64,000 bases of DNA from Clostridiales bacterium (GCA_012800735.1 JAAZIU010000022.1:1-64000), one strand, 5' to 3'. Numbered from the stretch's first letter, positions 1 through 8,145 are shown. Translations and numbers: made by a program. The notes: generated by a model from the letters alone, not told the origin.

Positions 1-62
1 ACCTGCGAATAATCGGGATTGCACCGGAAAAGAATGTGCTTCTTGACATTTACCGAATCAAA

Positions 63-98
63 TAAAAAAAGCCGCCGCAATTTATGTTTTGCGACAGC
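63..98 (-). terminator. Rho-independent terminator of the tRNA-Thr gene
   Basis: On the minus strand a 10-bp stem (arms 89-98 and 71-80, with two G-U pairs) with an 8-nt loop is followed by a run of seven T. It lies just downstream of the tRNA gene, so it most likely ends that transcript. Positions 1-60 hold nothing I can assign. Confidence 0.8.
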
Positions 99-103
99 TC
101 TTT

Positions 104-178
104 TGGAGCTAGTGGAGAGATTCGAACTCACGACCTGCTGATTACGAATCAGCTGCACTACCCCTGTGCTACACTAGC
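104..178 (-). tRNA. tRNA-Thr (anticodon CGT)
   Basis: Reading the minus strand, a cloverleaf can be folded: acceptor stem GCTAGTG/CACTAGC, a 4-bp D stem with loop AGGGGTA, anticodon stem GCTGA/TCAGC around loop TTCGTAA, and a T arm with loop TTCGAAT. The anticodon CGT reads the threonine codon ACG. The terminal CCA is encoded after discriminator T. The T stem (GTGAG/CTCTC) has one T-T mismatch, which is mildly unusual. A perfect promoter lies upstream and a terminator downstream, so it is an independent single-tRNA transcript. Confidence 0.92.
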
Positions 179-211
179 GTAACCCGCCGATTATACATCG
201 GCGCAATGTAA

Positions 212-240
212 ATTATACCACAAACGGCGTCGGTTGTCAA
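212..240 (-). promoter_or_regulatory. Promoter of tRNA-Thr
   Basis: Minus-strand TTGACA (235-240) and TATAAT (212-217) are separated by 17 bases, a perfect sigma-A-type promoter about 35 bases before the tRNA 5' end. Confidence 0.85.
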
Positions 241-327
241 GGGTTTTAGGAGAATGACAGGAAAACTGCGGCGTCATTCGATATCACCATTAATCGCTCA
301 ACTTCGGCGCTGTGAGCTTCTGCCCGT

Positions 328-1275
328 TCAACGGCCTGCTACTGCCGAAACATATTCGGCGATCGGCGGTTTGCCGTGAAGTTCGAAATAATCCGCTCCT
401 ATGAAGCTGGCGAAGCTTCGGATGGTTTTGAAACCGGCTTCCTTATATAAGACGCAGTCGGCGCGGCAGACTTCTTCGTTGAAAGGCACCTTGACCGGCG
501 GGCGCTTGTAGCCGGAATAGAGGGCGTCGTCAAGCCAGTATTCGAGCACCTCGGATTCAGCGAAATCGAAGACCTTTTCAAGTTTCCCGAGCAGTTCGAT
601 ATATTTCCGGCCGCGGGGGTCGGGGGAATTGAGGGGAAGGTCATGGTCGCGGTCCATCGGGGCGAATTCAAGGAATATCCCCTTCTCCGGCTTTTTCGTC
701 GGGACGTCGAGAACGGTGCCGTAGCTGAGGAAAGACAATTCCGCCTTTGAATTGCGGGCGCGAAGCCCGTGGAGAATGGCAGATAAAATCTTAAGGTACT
801 GATCCGAGCTGTTCAGCTTTTTGCAGTCAGGGCAATGACAGGAACCGCCGAAGGCGTCATCCAGCCAGAGATGGTAACGGTTCGAGCGCTGTTTCAGCGC
901 GCCGGCTAAGTGGTATGTCTGCTGGGATATCATATCGAGCGCGGGGCGTGACGAAGCGCAAAGGTTGAGGTCCGGCGTCCGTTTGCCGTTTTCGTCCATT
1001 CGGAACCACTCGGGATGATTGTCGAAAAGCTGACGCGGCAGCAGCCACTCGAGAGCGTGCAGCTGAAACGGCGTCTCAACTCCGGCGTCGTTCAGCTCGT
1101 CTATCAGCCGGAATCCGCCGGGGGCAGAAAGCTGCACTAAAAGCTCGCCGATGCTGTCGGTGCCGGGGACGGCGATTTTATGGATGCAGAGGTCGGATAT
1201 GCCGTTGTCGCGGCAGAGTTTAAGCCACTCGGGACAGAGGTCCTCATAAAGGATGGTAAGACCGATGTTGAACAT
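328..1275 (-). CDS. DUF4838-like putative glycoside hydrolase, 315 aa
   Basis: I read this as a cytoplasmic protein related to the DUF4838 family, a TIM-barrel group found in polysaccharide-degrading bacteria and thought to be glycosidase-like; its substrate is unknown. The supporting motif is WLDDAFGGSCHCPDCKK at about residues 136-152, an acidic pair followed by a CxCxxC cluster typical of that family. There is no signal peptide. At 315 residues it is much shorter than multidomain DUF4838 proteins, so it may be a single-domain version. A good Shine-Dalgarno (AAGGAG) precedes ATG at 1275. It is transcribed alone from a perfect promoter, divergent from the next gene. The family assignment is moderately secure, the activity is inference. 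Confidence 0.6.
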   Translation of the reverse strand: MFNIGLTILYEDLCPEWLKLCRDNGISDLCIHKIAVPGTDSIGELLVQLSAPGGFRLIDELNDAGVETPFQLHALEWLLPRQLFDNHPEWFRMDENGKRTPDLNLCASSRPALDMISQQTYHLAGALKQRSNRYHLWLDDAFGGSCHCPDCKKLNSSDQYLKILSAILHGLRARNSKAELSFLSYGTVLDVPTKKPEKGIFLEFAPMDRDHDLPLNSPDPRGRKYIELLGKLEKVFDFAESEVLEYWLDDALYSGYKRPPVKVPFNEEVCRADCVLYKEAGFKTIRSFASFIGADYFELHGKPPIAEYVSAVAGR

Positions 1276-1316
1276 TTTTTATGCTCCTTTATCTCTCAGT
1301 ATCTTATCTTTTTTAT

Positions 1317-1345
1317 ATTATACAGCAGCGGGGATTTTTTGTCAA
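1317..1345 (-). promoter_or_regulatory. Promoter of the DUF4838-like gene
   Basis: Minus-strand TTGACA (1340-1345), a 17-base spacer and TATAAT (1317-1322). Its -35 lies only 7 bases from the -35 of the divergent plus-strand promoter, so the two polymerases would compete for overlapping DNA. Confidence 0.85.
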
Positions 1346-1352
1346 GACGGCG

Positions 1353-1381
1353 TTGACACCGCCGGCGAATAGTGCTATAAT
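1353..1381 (+). promoter_or_regulatory. Promoter of the 1421-3790 gene group
   Basis: TTGACA (1353-1358), 17-base spacer, TATAAT (1376-1381). Perfect consensus; divergent from the promoter at 1317-1345. Confidence 0.85.
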
Positions 1382-1420
1382 GTTTTCGAAGATTTTAAAA
1401 TAACTCGGAGGATAGCTTAT

Positions 1421-1867
1421 ATGAACTTTAAAAACGAAGCCAAAACGTCGCGCTGCAAATTTGCAACATCCGGCATCTTCGTTATCATAGGCGGCTGCGT
1501 CGCCGCGGCGGCAGCAGCTCTTGCGGCGTCTGCCGCGCTGATACGCGGGCTGGGGTCAATCGCCGGAAAGTTTGTAAAAGGCGATATCGGAGAATTTGCC
1601 GCGGATGTGTTCGGCGCGCTTAAAAACGCGGAACTGCGCCCGCCGCTGCTGCCGCTTGCGGCGCTTGCGGTTTACGCTTTTCTATGGTATCGCTTCGGCA
1701 AAGGAAAAAAAGCCGGAATGATAATCTTCGCGCTGTTTTTAATTCCGCTGACGCTGATTTTGACGGCAGCTTTAATCTGGTTTACCTCTGTCAACGGCAT
1801 CCGCTTCGATGATGTGGCGAAATCTCTCGCGGGATTCGCCAAAAACGGCCTTTTTGACATACTGTGA
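1421..1867 (+). CDS. Small membrane protein of unknown function, 148 aa
   Basis: I do not recognise a family. The protein has a basic N-terminus followed by a long Ala-rich hydrophobic segment (about residues 17-42), a second segment around residues 69-85 and a third around residues 90-115, so three or more membrane passes are likely. CGGAGG lies 9 bases before the ATG. The gene sits first behind a perfect promoter and its end runs into the start of the ceramidase-like lipoprotein gene, so the two are probably cotranscribed and both act at the cell envelope. No catalytic motif is visible. Confidence 0.65.
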   Translation: MNFKNEAKTSRCKFATSGIFVIIGGCVAAAAAALAASAALIRGLGSIAGKFVKGDIGEFAADVFGALKNAELRPPLLPLAALAVYAFLWYRFGKGKKAGMIIFALFLIPLTLILTAALIWFTSVNGIRFDDVAKSLAGFAKNGLFDIL

Positions 1868-1875
1868 GGACTGAA

Positions 1876-3426
1876 ATGAAAAAATCTATGAAAATATTCT
1901 GCGGACTGCTCGCCGCCCTGGGGTTGGTAGGTTCTGCCGGATGCGGGGCTGAAAAGGTTGCCGTCCCCGGCGATTCCGTCGGCGAGGGGGAGAGCTGGAC
2001 CGTCGGTTTCGGCTGCAGCGACATAGCCGTTCCCGACTCAAGCCCCCTTTATATCGCCGGATATGCAAGCGACCGGGAGATTGAAGACATCCGCGATCTG
2101 ATGCAGGCGCGCGCCGTCTGGATTCAGGCGGGGGAAGGGAAAATCCTGCTTATCGCCGTCGACTGCATCGGACTTGCCGTAGGCACGATCGAAAAGATAC
2201 GGGCGTCTCTCGCTGATTTCACAAAAGAGACCGGATGCGACTCGATACACGTTCTATCCGTCCATACCCACGCCGGGCTCGACACCCTCGGACTCTGGGG
2301 GAAGCCGCTGCGCGACGGGAAGAATCCCGATCTGATGGAAAATCTGATTTCGGCGGCGACAAAAGCCGCTTGGGACGCCTATGCGGACAAAACAGATGGC
2401 AAAATCAGCTTCGGTTTTGTCGAAACCGAAAATATGCAGTACGACTCAAGAAAGCCTATCGCTTACGACCCGAACATCTATCAGCTTCGCTTTGCACCCG
2501 ACGGCGGCGGGGCTGGCGTCAGACTGCTGTTTTACGATGCGCACGCCGAATCGCTGCGAGGCGACAATCTGCGGCTCAGCCGTGATTTCCCCGGAATTAT
2601 CGCCGATATCATACTTGAAAAGACCGGCGACCGAACGGTCTTTATCCCCGGCGCCATCGGCGGGCTTATCATGACCTCCGTTCAATGCGAAGAGCCTTTC
2701 GACGCCGAGGAAAATCTGACAATTACCGGTCGGCGGCTCGCTGACTATGTCCTCTCGATATCCGCTGAAGAAGAAGTTAGCCCGTCGCTTTCCTGCAAAA
2801 GCGTCCGGTTTGCCGCTCCGCTTGACAACGCGGTGTTTATGTATTACGGATTCTTGGGAGCGCTGGATCATCCGATAGTCCGCGGCGGGAACAAGGGCGC
2901 TACCGGCTACTCGATAGAATCGGTCGTATCGGCGCTGACGCTCGGCGATGTAACGATAGCGCTCATCCCCGGCGAGATTTTCCCGGAGCTTGTTTCCGGC
3001 GAAGCGCTTGAAGAAGGCGATCCCGAGTCGATAAAATCCATCGCGGAAAGTTTCGGCAGAAACGGGGATAAGCTCTTAGTCGCCGGGCTTTGCAACGACG
3101 AGCTGGGTTATATAGTCCCGCCGTCTCAATATCTTGTCAGCGAAAAGCTCCCGCACTTCGAGCGGATAACAGACGAGACCGGCGAAGACCATTACGAAGA
3201 AACAAACTCGGTTGGCAAAGGAGCGGCGAAGGCGATATCCGATGCGTTCAGAGAAGCGATGGGGGTAAAAGCCGGAAATCAGGATCGCATTTTAGATAAT
3301 TTTATAAAGTTTCTCCCGCTCCGAATCAAAAGAGCAAACGAAAAGAAAGGAAACTACCATGCCCAACTTTATACGCGGAATCGCGCACACCGCTTATGTC
3401 GTGTCCGACATGAAAGCCGCGCTTGA
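1876..3426 (+). CDS. Ceramidase-like lipoprotein (neutral/alkaline non-lysosomal ceramidase N-terminal domain)
   Basis: The protein resembles the N-terminal domain of neutral/alkaline non-lysosomal ceramidases, zinc amidases that cleave N-acyl bonds; many bacterial homologues have unknown substrates. A signal peptide with lipobox GSAGC puts the lipid-modified Cys at residue 23, so it should be anchored outside the membrane. The metal-binding motif HTHAGLDT is near residues 132-139, and DAHAESLRGDNLRLSRDFPG near 220 also fits the family. I chose ATG 1876, preceded by GAGGA, rather than GTG 1864. The last 25 or so residues run into the next gene in another frame and look unconserved, so the true stop may have been lost. 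Confidence 0.72.
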   Translation: MKKSMKIFCGLLAALGLVGSAGCGAEKVAVPGDSVGEGESWTVGFGCSDIAVPDSSPLYIAGYASDREIEDIRDLMQARAVWIQAGEGKILLIAVDCIGLAVGTIEKIRASLADFTKETGCDSIHVLSVHTHAGLDTLGLWGKPLRDGKNPDLMENLISAATKAAWDAYADKTDGKISFGFVETENMQYDSRKPIAYDPNIYQLRFAPDGGGAGVRLLFYDAHAESLRGDNLRLSRDFPGIIADIILEKTGDRTVFIPGAIGGLIMTSVQCEEPFDAEENLTITGRRLADYVLSISAEEEVSPSLSCKSVRFAAPLDNAVFMYYGFLGALDHPIVRGGNKGATGYSIESVVSALTLGDVTIALIPGEIFPELVSGEALEEGDPESIKSIAESFGRNGDKLLVAGLCNDELGYIVPPSQYLVSEKLPHFERITDETGEDHYEETNSVGKGAAKAISDAFREAMGVKAGNQDRILDNFIKFLPLRIKRANEKKGNYHAQLYTRNRAHRLCRVRHESRA

Positions 3427-3790
3427 ATTTTACGAAGGCGCGCTTGGATTCGAGAAAGCCTTTGAGCTGAGCGACGACCGGGGAAATCCCTGGATAGTAT
3501 ATCTCGGCGTCGGGGATGATCAGTTCATCGAGCTGTTTTATTCGGCGCCGGGCAGCGAAAAAGCCAAAGGACAGATAGGCGCAAATCACCTCTGCCTGCT
3601 GACGGACAATATCGAAGAAGCCGCCCGGCATCTCCGCGACGGCGGATATCCTCTTGACGCCGAGATTTCCCGCGGCAAGGACGGAAATCTCCAATGCTGG
3701 ACGCATGACCCCGACGGCAACCGCATCGAGATAATGCAGTTAGGCGAAGATTCGCTGCAGATGAAATTCATAAAAAGCAAAAAGAGCTGA
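3359..3790 (+). CDS. VOC-family (glyoxalase/bleomycin resistance/dioxygenase fold) protein, 143 aa
   Basis: The sequence fits the vicinal oxygen chelate fold: two beta-alpha-beta-beta-beta modules beginning IAHTAYVVSDMKAALEFYEG and, later, ANHLCLLTDNIEEAARHL. Candidate metal ligands are the His in each module start, Glu in the strand FIELFY and Glu in the final DPDGNRIEIMQ, the pattern of lactoylglutathione lyase-like proteins. Substrate cannot be told; such proteins in sugar-degrading bacteria often act on small carbonyl compounds or sugar derivatives. An AAAGGAAA Shine-Dalgarno precedes ATG 3359, which lies inside the end of the upstream gene (68-base overlap). About 143 residues is a normal length for a single-chain VOC protein. 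Confidence 0.8.
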   Translation: MPNFIRGIAHTAYVVSDMKAALEFYEGALGFEKAFELSDDRGNPWIVYLGVGDDQFIELFYSAPGSEKAKGQIGANHLCLLTDNIEEAARHLRDGGYPLDAEISRGKDGNLQCWTHDPDGNRIEIMQLGEDSLQMKFIKSKKS

Positions 3791-3835
3791 ATTTACCGAA
3801 GCCCGACGGCAGTTTTAGAAAGGAGGACGGTCAAT

Positions 3836-4018
3836 ATGGACGGAATTTTATTCATGATGTGTAAAAATGTTGACCGAAGCGCTTTTCAATTCTGCCGCCG
3901 GGTTTTTCGGCGCGATATTGCCGCAGCTAAATTTTTGTTATTTAAAATTTTGAAAGCGTCGGCAGAAATCGGGACGACGCCGGCAAAGCAGAGAACACAC
4001 TTTCTTCCCGAGTTGTAA
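3836..4018 (+). CDS. Possible small protein, 60 aa, unknown
   Basis: This is a short reading frame with an unusually strong Shine-Dalgarno (AAAGGAGG, 9 bases before ATG). The product is basic, with a central CRRVFRRD stretch and a hydrophobic helix-like segment AAAKFLLFKILKA. I recognise no family and cannot show it is translated; it may equally be a decayed gene whose start region survives. It sits between the VOC gene and a perfect promoter for the next gene. Confidence 0.3.
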   Translation: MDGILFMMCKNVDRSAFQFCRRVFRRDIAAAKFLLFKILKASAEIGTTPAKQRTHFLPEL

Positions 4019-4068
4019 ATTCAACTCATCTTCACAGTATTATTCCACAGAATTTTTATTTCCCGCGG

Positions 4069-4097
4069 TTGACAGACAGCGGATTTTGATATATAAT
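4069..4097 (+). promoter_or_regulatory. Promoter of the DUF308 gene
   Basis: TTGACA (4069-4074), 17-base spacer, TATAAT (4092-4097), about 24 bases before the start codon of the 4121 gene, implying a very short leader. Confidence 0.85.
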
Positions 4098-4120
4098 TAA
4101 AAGAAAAAGGAGCTGACACT

Positions 4121-5014
4121 ATGCCGAAAAAAACCGAACTCGACATTTTGAAGCCGCTCGACAACAACTCAACTCCGCCCGAAGGAGAAGAGAAGCCGAC
4201 CGATCCCCTCAAGCGTTCGCCGGACGAGCTTCTGTCGACACGCATCACCGAAGACCGCTTCAAATACATCATACCCGTCTTCTGCGCCCTTATCGGAACA
4301 GTTATGCTCATCGGCGCGAAGTATTTCGCTCAGGCGCTGGCATGGCTCTGCTGCGGGCTTTTCATCTTCACCGGAATACTGATGCTTTTCGGAATCCGAC
4401 TGCCCTCCCGCCGCCGCGGCGAAAATATCGACCAGAAGGTCAACTATGCCATCTATTCCGGCTCCTGGCTTATTATTCTCGGCATCGCCTTCGCGGCGAG
4501 AGCCGATACGATTATTCAGCTCGTTCCGGTACTGTTCGGCTCAATCATCTCTCTGCTCGGAGTGGTAAAGTTCCGTCTTATCAGCTCAGTCAAGCGGCTT
4601 TGGTTCTCCTTTGCCGCTGCGGGATATTTTTCCCTTGCCGTCGGGATACTGCTTATCATAATCCCCGGCGAGGCGATGTCTACCGTCTATCTTATCGGAA
4701 TCGTCTTTATCGCCGAAGCTCTCGTTGACACCGCGCTGTTTATCTCCGCCGATGTGATACGCGCGCGGGAAAGCAAGCCCGATTATGAACCGCTGATAAA
4801 AAAGCGTTACATCGTATGGATTATCCGCGCCGCGGTTACGCTTATTCTGGTCGGTCTTACCGTCCTTGCCGCGGTGAATCTTTCCGCAATCTCGCGGAAA
4901 TTCGCAAATTTGGCAGCGGGAGGCGATACAAATACCCCCGCGGTTTCGGCGCCGGCGCCGTTACCCGAAGATGTCCCCGCAGATGTAACCGCAGATGTCC
5001 CCGCCGATTTGTAA
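4121..5014 (+). CDS. DUF308/HdeD-like multi-pass membrane protein, 297 aa
   Basis: A hydrophilic N-terminal 50 residues (charged, proline-rich) precede a run of about seven hydrophobic segments, arranged as short hairpins with glycines, as in the DUF308 (HdeD-like) family of small integral membrane proteins. In E. coli HdeD is linked to acid resistance; for most members no function is known. The C-terminus ends in a tail of repeated Pro-Ala-Asp-Val units (APLPEDVPADVTADVPADL). AAGGAG precedes the ATG. It is a monocistronic unit between a perfect promoter and the T-box region. The family call is by overall character rather than a diagnostic motif. Confidence 0.6.
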   Translation: MPKKTELDILKPLDNNSTPPEGEEKPTDPLKRSPDELLSTRITEDRFKYIIPVFCALIGTVMLIGAKYFAQALAWLCCGLFIFTGILMLFGIRLPSRRRGENIDQKVNYAIYSGSWLIILGIAFAARADTIIQLVPVLFGSIISLLGVVKFRLISSVKRLWFSFAAAGYFSLAVGILLIIIPGEAMSTVYLIGIVFIAEALVDTALFISADVIRARESKPDYEPLIKKRYIVWIIRAAVTLILVGLTVLAAVNLSAISRKFANLAAGGDTNTPAVSAPAPLPEDVPADVTADVPADL

Positions 5015-5042
5015 CCTTTTTGTTACTTCAAAAATTCGGTAT

Positions 5043-5070
5043 TGATTTTTTTCGATTTTAGTGATATAAT
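5043..5070 (+). promoter_or_regulatory. Promoter of the trpB T-box transcript
   Basis: TTGATT (5043-5048), 16-base spacer, TATAAT (5065-5070). Transcription would begin near 5077, at the start of the T-box leader. Confidence 0.7.
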
Positions 5071-5080
5071 CTTCTAAACC

Positions 5081-5385
5081 GATGAGGAAGAAATAGTACG
5101 CAGGACAATTTTTCCCAAAGAGAGCCGCGGAGAGTGAGATCGCGGCGGAAAGACCCGGCCGAATGGGCTTCCGAGGGCAATTCGAATGTAAAGCGGCGAA
5201 ATCCGATTTACGAGTAGATGAGCCGGAGATACACCATGCCGACTCCGTAAACAAACGGCGGTCATTAACCATGTGCGCGGCACATGCCGATGACCTTAAA
5301 GCGGGCGCGAAAGCGCCAAGCCGGGTGGCACCGCAGGATATAACGTCCTGTCCCAGCGAATCAAAGCCGGGACAGGACTTTTCGT
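5081..5385 (+). promoter_or_regulatory. T-box riboswitch, tryptophan-specific, with terminator
   Basis: The leader has the hallmarks of a T-box that senses uncharged tRNA by transcription antitermination. The AGAGAG-type Stem I element is at about 5119-5124, the putative specifier codon TGG (Trp) at 5164-5166 follows GAA as in known leaders, and the conserved T-box sequence GGGTGGCACCGCAGG is at 5323-5337. A terminator with a perfect 10-bp stem (5345-5354 and 5369-5378) and a T-rich tail follows. The Trp specifier agrees with the downstream trpB-type gene. When tRNA-Trp is uncharged, the terminator should be replaced by the antiterminator and trpB expressed. Confidence 0.92.
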
Positions 5386-5427
5386 TTCTGTCCCCCACAA
5401 TCAAAATTCCCGAAAGGAGACAGAACC

Positions 5428-6792
5428 ATGGCTATCCCTTACAAAATCTATTTAAGCGAAAACGAGATCCCGAAATTCTGGTACAATGTCCGCGCTGACA
5501 TGAAAGTCAAGCCGGACCCGTTCCTGAATCCCGCAACGCTGAAACCTCTTGATGCGGAAGCTCTCCACCCGATATTCTGCGAAGAATTGGTCGCGCAGGA
5601 GCTTGACAACGACACCCGCTTTATTCCCATCCCCGACGAGGTGCGGGATTATTTCATGACATACCGCCCCTCTCCGCTGATGCGCGCATTTAATCTCGAA
5701 AAGAAACTCGGCACAAAGGCGAAAATCTACTACAAATTCGAGGGCAACAATACCAGCGGCAGCCACAAGCTCAACTCCGCCATCGCCCAGGCATATTACG
5801 CCAAAAAACAGGGGCTGCGCGGCGTTACAACCGAGACCGGCGCCGGACAGTGGGGAACCGCTCTTTCGATGGCCTGCGCATACTTCGGACTCGACTGCAA
5901 GGTTTACATGGTCAAGGTATCATACGAACAAAAGCCGTTCCGGCGTGAAGTTATGCGGGTTTACGGCGCGTCGGTAACTCCTTCTCCCTCTGAGACGACA
6001 TCCGTCGGACGCAAAATACTTGAGGAGCATCCCGGCACTACCGGCTCTTTAGGCTGCGCAATCTCCGAGGCTGTCGAAGTCGCCGCGTCCACCGAAGGCT
6101 ACCGCTATGTCTTAGGTTCGGTGCTCAACATGGTAGTGCTGCACCAGTCAATTATCGGGCTTGAAACCAAAGCCGCGCTCGACAAATACGAGATAGTACC
6201 GGATATCATCATCGGCTGCGCCGGCGGCGGCTCGAATTTAGGGGGGCTTATCTCTCCGTTTATGGGCGAAAAGCTGCGCGGCGAGCGGGATTACCGCATC
6301 ATCGCCGTTGAGCCGGCTTCCTGTCCCTCGCTTACCCGCGGAAAATTCGTCTATGATTTCTGCGATACCGGCAAAGTTACGCCGCTCGCCAAAATGTATA
6401 CCCTCGGCAGCGGATTCATCCCGGCGCCGAACCACGCCGGAGGGCTTCGCTATCACGGCATGAGCCCCATCCTTTCAAGGCTTTACCACGACGGATATAT
6501 GGAAGCGGTTTCCGTACCCCAGACCCGCGTATTCGAAGCCGCCGAGGAATTTGCCCGCACTGAGGGAATCCTCCCCGCGCCTGAATCGGCGCACGCAATC
6601 TGCGCCGCAATCGACGAGGCTGTCAAATGCCGCGAGACCGGCGAGGAAAAAACCATCGTCTTCGGTCTCACCGGCACCGGATTCTTTGATATGACCGCGT
6701 ATGAAAAATATAACGACAATCTGATGAACGACTATGTTCCGACAGATGAAGAACTGCAGGCAAGCTTTGATTTGCTTCCGAAAATAGAATAA
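5428..6792 (+). CDS. trpB: TrpB-like PLP-dependent tryptophan synthase beta chain (TrpB2 type)
   Basis: This 454-residue protein belongs to the long TrpB2 clade, which condenses indole with serine (or O-phosphoserine) to make tryptophan. The pyridoxal phosphate lysine is in GSHKLNSA (around residue 113), the glycine-rich phosphate cup is GCAGGGSNLGG (around residue 262), and the N-terminal extension is typical of TrpB2. AAAGGAGA precedes ATG. No trpA, trpC or other trp gene is nearby; control by a Trp T-box supports a real role in tryptophan supply. Because TrpB2 does not need TrpA, it may salvage indole. A strong terminator follows directly, making it a one-gene unit. Confidence 0.92.
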   Translation: MAIPYKIYLSENEIPKFWYNVRADMKVKPDPFLNPATLKPLDAEALHPIFCEELVAQELDNDTRFIPIPDEVRDYFMTYRPSPLMRAFNLEKKLGTKAKIYYKFEGNNTSGSHKLNSAIAQAYYAKKQGLRGVTTETGAGQWGTALSMACAYFGLDCKVYMVKVSYEQKPFRREVMRVYGASVTPSPSETTSVGRKILEEHPGTTGSLGCAISEAVEVAASTEGYRYVLGSVLNMVVLHQSIIGLETKAALDKYEIVPDIIIGCAGGGSNLGGLISPFMGEKLRGERDYRIIAVEPASCPSLTRGKFVYDFCDTGKVTPLAKMYTLGSGFIPAPNHAGGLRYHGMSPILSRLYHDGYMEAVSVPQTRVFEAAEEFARTEGILPAPESAHAICAAIDEAVKCRETGEEKTIVFGLTGTGFFDMTAYEKYNDNLMNDYVPTDEELQASFDLLPKIE

Positions 6793-6807
6793 AGAAACAA
6801 AAACAAT

Positions 6808-6839
6808 GCGGAGAAGGAAATCCTTCTCCGCTGTTTTTT
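6808..6839 (+). terminator. Terminator after trpB (possibly bidirectional)
   Basis: A perfect 11-bp inverted repeat (6808-6818 and 6821-6831) is followed by TGTTTTTT. On the minus strand the same stem is followed by ATTGTTTTTG, so it may also stop transcripts of the convergent dehydrogenase gene. Confidence 0.88.
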
Positions 6840-6887
6840 ATGCTTTTAAAACGGGAAAATTACACGAGAAAACGGCAGCGGTTATAT

Positions 6888-7994
6888 TTACACCAAAATG
6901 GTTTTTATATTCCGTCCCTTGTATGCGTCTTCAAACGCTTTATTTATATCGGCGACGGGATATGTCGAGAGGATGGAACGCATTTTGGGGAGCATTTCTT
7001 TGTTTTCTTTAAGGAAAGCCAGATAATCGGCGATGTCATTCATGCTGTACTGAGAAGAACCGATGATGCGAAGGGCTTTGAAAGTGATGAGTTCGGGGCT
7101 TATTTCAACTTTCCCCTGGTCGGAATACTGCCCCGGCACCAGATATACGCCGCGGTTGCGCAGTATCCTCATTCCGAACGGAACCGCCGAGCGGCTGCCG
7201 GAACCTTCATAACAAAGATCGGCGCCGAGTCCGCCGTTCATGTCAGCTATTGCTGCGGCAACACCGTCTTCTCCGAGTTCGGCAAGCGCCAGCGCGTCTG
7301 TTGCTCCGAAAGCTTTGGCCGCGGCGATCTTTTCGGGATTTGCCGAACCTGTCACGCATATTACGCGTTTTATTCCGAGTGAAGCCAGATACCAGACGGC
7401 GAAGAGTCCGACGGGTCCGGCGCCCTGAACAACGGCGCAGTCGGCGGTTGCCGGATCGATCGAGGCGCGGCGACCGAGGCGGAAGGCGTGGAGCGCCGTG
7501 GGACCGGCGCAGGCAAAAAGCGACGCCGCGACAGGGTCAATCTCGGCGGGTATCTTCGCCAAGTTATTTATCGGCTGATAGTTATACTCGGCAAATCCGC
7601 CCCAGAAATGCGGGGCTTCTTCGGGATTGCCGCCGTTGGTGGCGGTCATGTTTACGCAGTTGGCGTCGTCTTCCTCATAGCAGAGTTTGCATTTGCCGCA
7701 GGCGCAAGCGATATAGCAAAGGGCGTTGTCTCCTTCTTTCAGCGGATTTCCGTCGCCGCCGACGGCGCCGTCCTTTATCTTCTCGATCTTTCCGATAAAC
7801 TCATGCCCGATAATGGCGGGGGTACCGCAGCCCAAATGTCCCGAATGAATATGCAGGTCGGTTCCGCAGACGCCGCTGGCAAGCAGCGAAAGCCCGGCAT
7901 AGCCCTCCGGCAAATCGGTTATCGGATATTCTCTTAAATCAAACGGCTTGTTTGCGCCGACGAAAACGGCGGCTGTCGCTTTATTCTTTTTCAT
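6888..7994 (-). CDS. Zinc-dependent medium-chain alcohol dehydrogenase family protein
   Basis: This is a classic MDR oxidoreductase that oxidises an alcohol or polyol with NAD(P). The catalytic zinc site is visible as GVCGTDLH plus GHEFIG, the structural zinc site as CxxCxxCxxxxxxxC in CGKCKLCYEEDDANC, and the Rossmann loop as GAGPVGLFAVW. The substrate is not determinable; threonine and sorbitol dehydrogenase-like members share these motifs. I start at ATG 7994, with AGAGGT upstream, because the residues in front of it are not conserved in the family. The length of about 368 residues is slightly above usual. It is transcribed alone from its own promoter. Confidence 0.88.
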   Translation of the reverse strand: MKKNKATAAVFVGANKPFDLREYPITDLPEGYAGLSLLASGVCGTDLHIHSGHLGCGTPAIIGHEFIGKIEKIKDGAVGGDGNPLKEGDNALCYIACACGKCKLCYEEDDANCVNMTATNGGNPEEAPHFWGGFAEYNYQPINNLAKIPAEIDPVAASLFACAGPTALHAFRLGRRASIDPATADCAVVQGAGPVGLFAVWYLASLGIKRVICVTGSANPEKIAAAKAFGATDALALAELGEDGVAAAIADMNGGLGADLCYEGSGSRSAVPFGMRILRNRGVYLVPGQYSDQGKVEISPELITFKALRIIGSSQYSMNDIADYLAFLKENKEMLPKMRSILSTYPVADINKAFEDAYKGRNIKTILV

Positions 7995-8062
7995 AAATAC
8001 CTCTTTTGTGATTTTTTGCGGCGGCAATCTGCCGCAAAACACTCTTGCTTTTACTTAATTAT

Positions 8063-8091
8063 AGTATACCCCAAAAGCGGGATTTTGTCAA
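8063..8091 (-). promoter_or_regulatory. Promoter of the alcohol dehydrogenase gene
   Basis: Minus-strand TTGACA (8086-8091), 17-base spacer, TATACT (8063-8068), one base off consensus. Confidence 0.8.
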
Positions 8092-8104
8092 GTAAACGAA
8101 GAAA

Positions 8105-8145
8105 AAGGAAAAAGCCCGACCGGGGGAATTCCGCAGTCGGACTTT
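8105..8145 (-). terminator. Terminator of the discoidin-like lipoprotein gene
   Basis: Minus-strand stem with arms 8136-8145 and 8111-8120 (10 pairs, one G-U, tip extended by GG/CC), ending in CTTTTTCC. It lies 60 bases beyond the stop codon at 8207. Confidence 0.75.

Noticed and set aside
1864-1875. GTG start for the ceramidase-like lipoprotein
   Set aside because: The GTG has no Shine-Dalgarno, while GAGGA is well placed for ATG 1876, which also gives a cleaner lipoprotein signal.
2446-2871. Antisense frame in the ceramidase-like gene
   Set aside because: No ribosome site and opposite to a supported lipoprotein gene.
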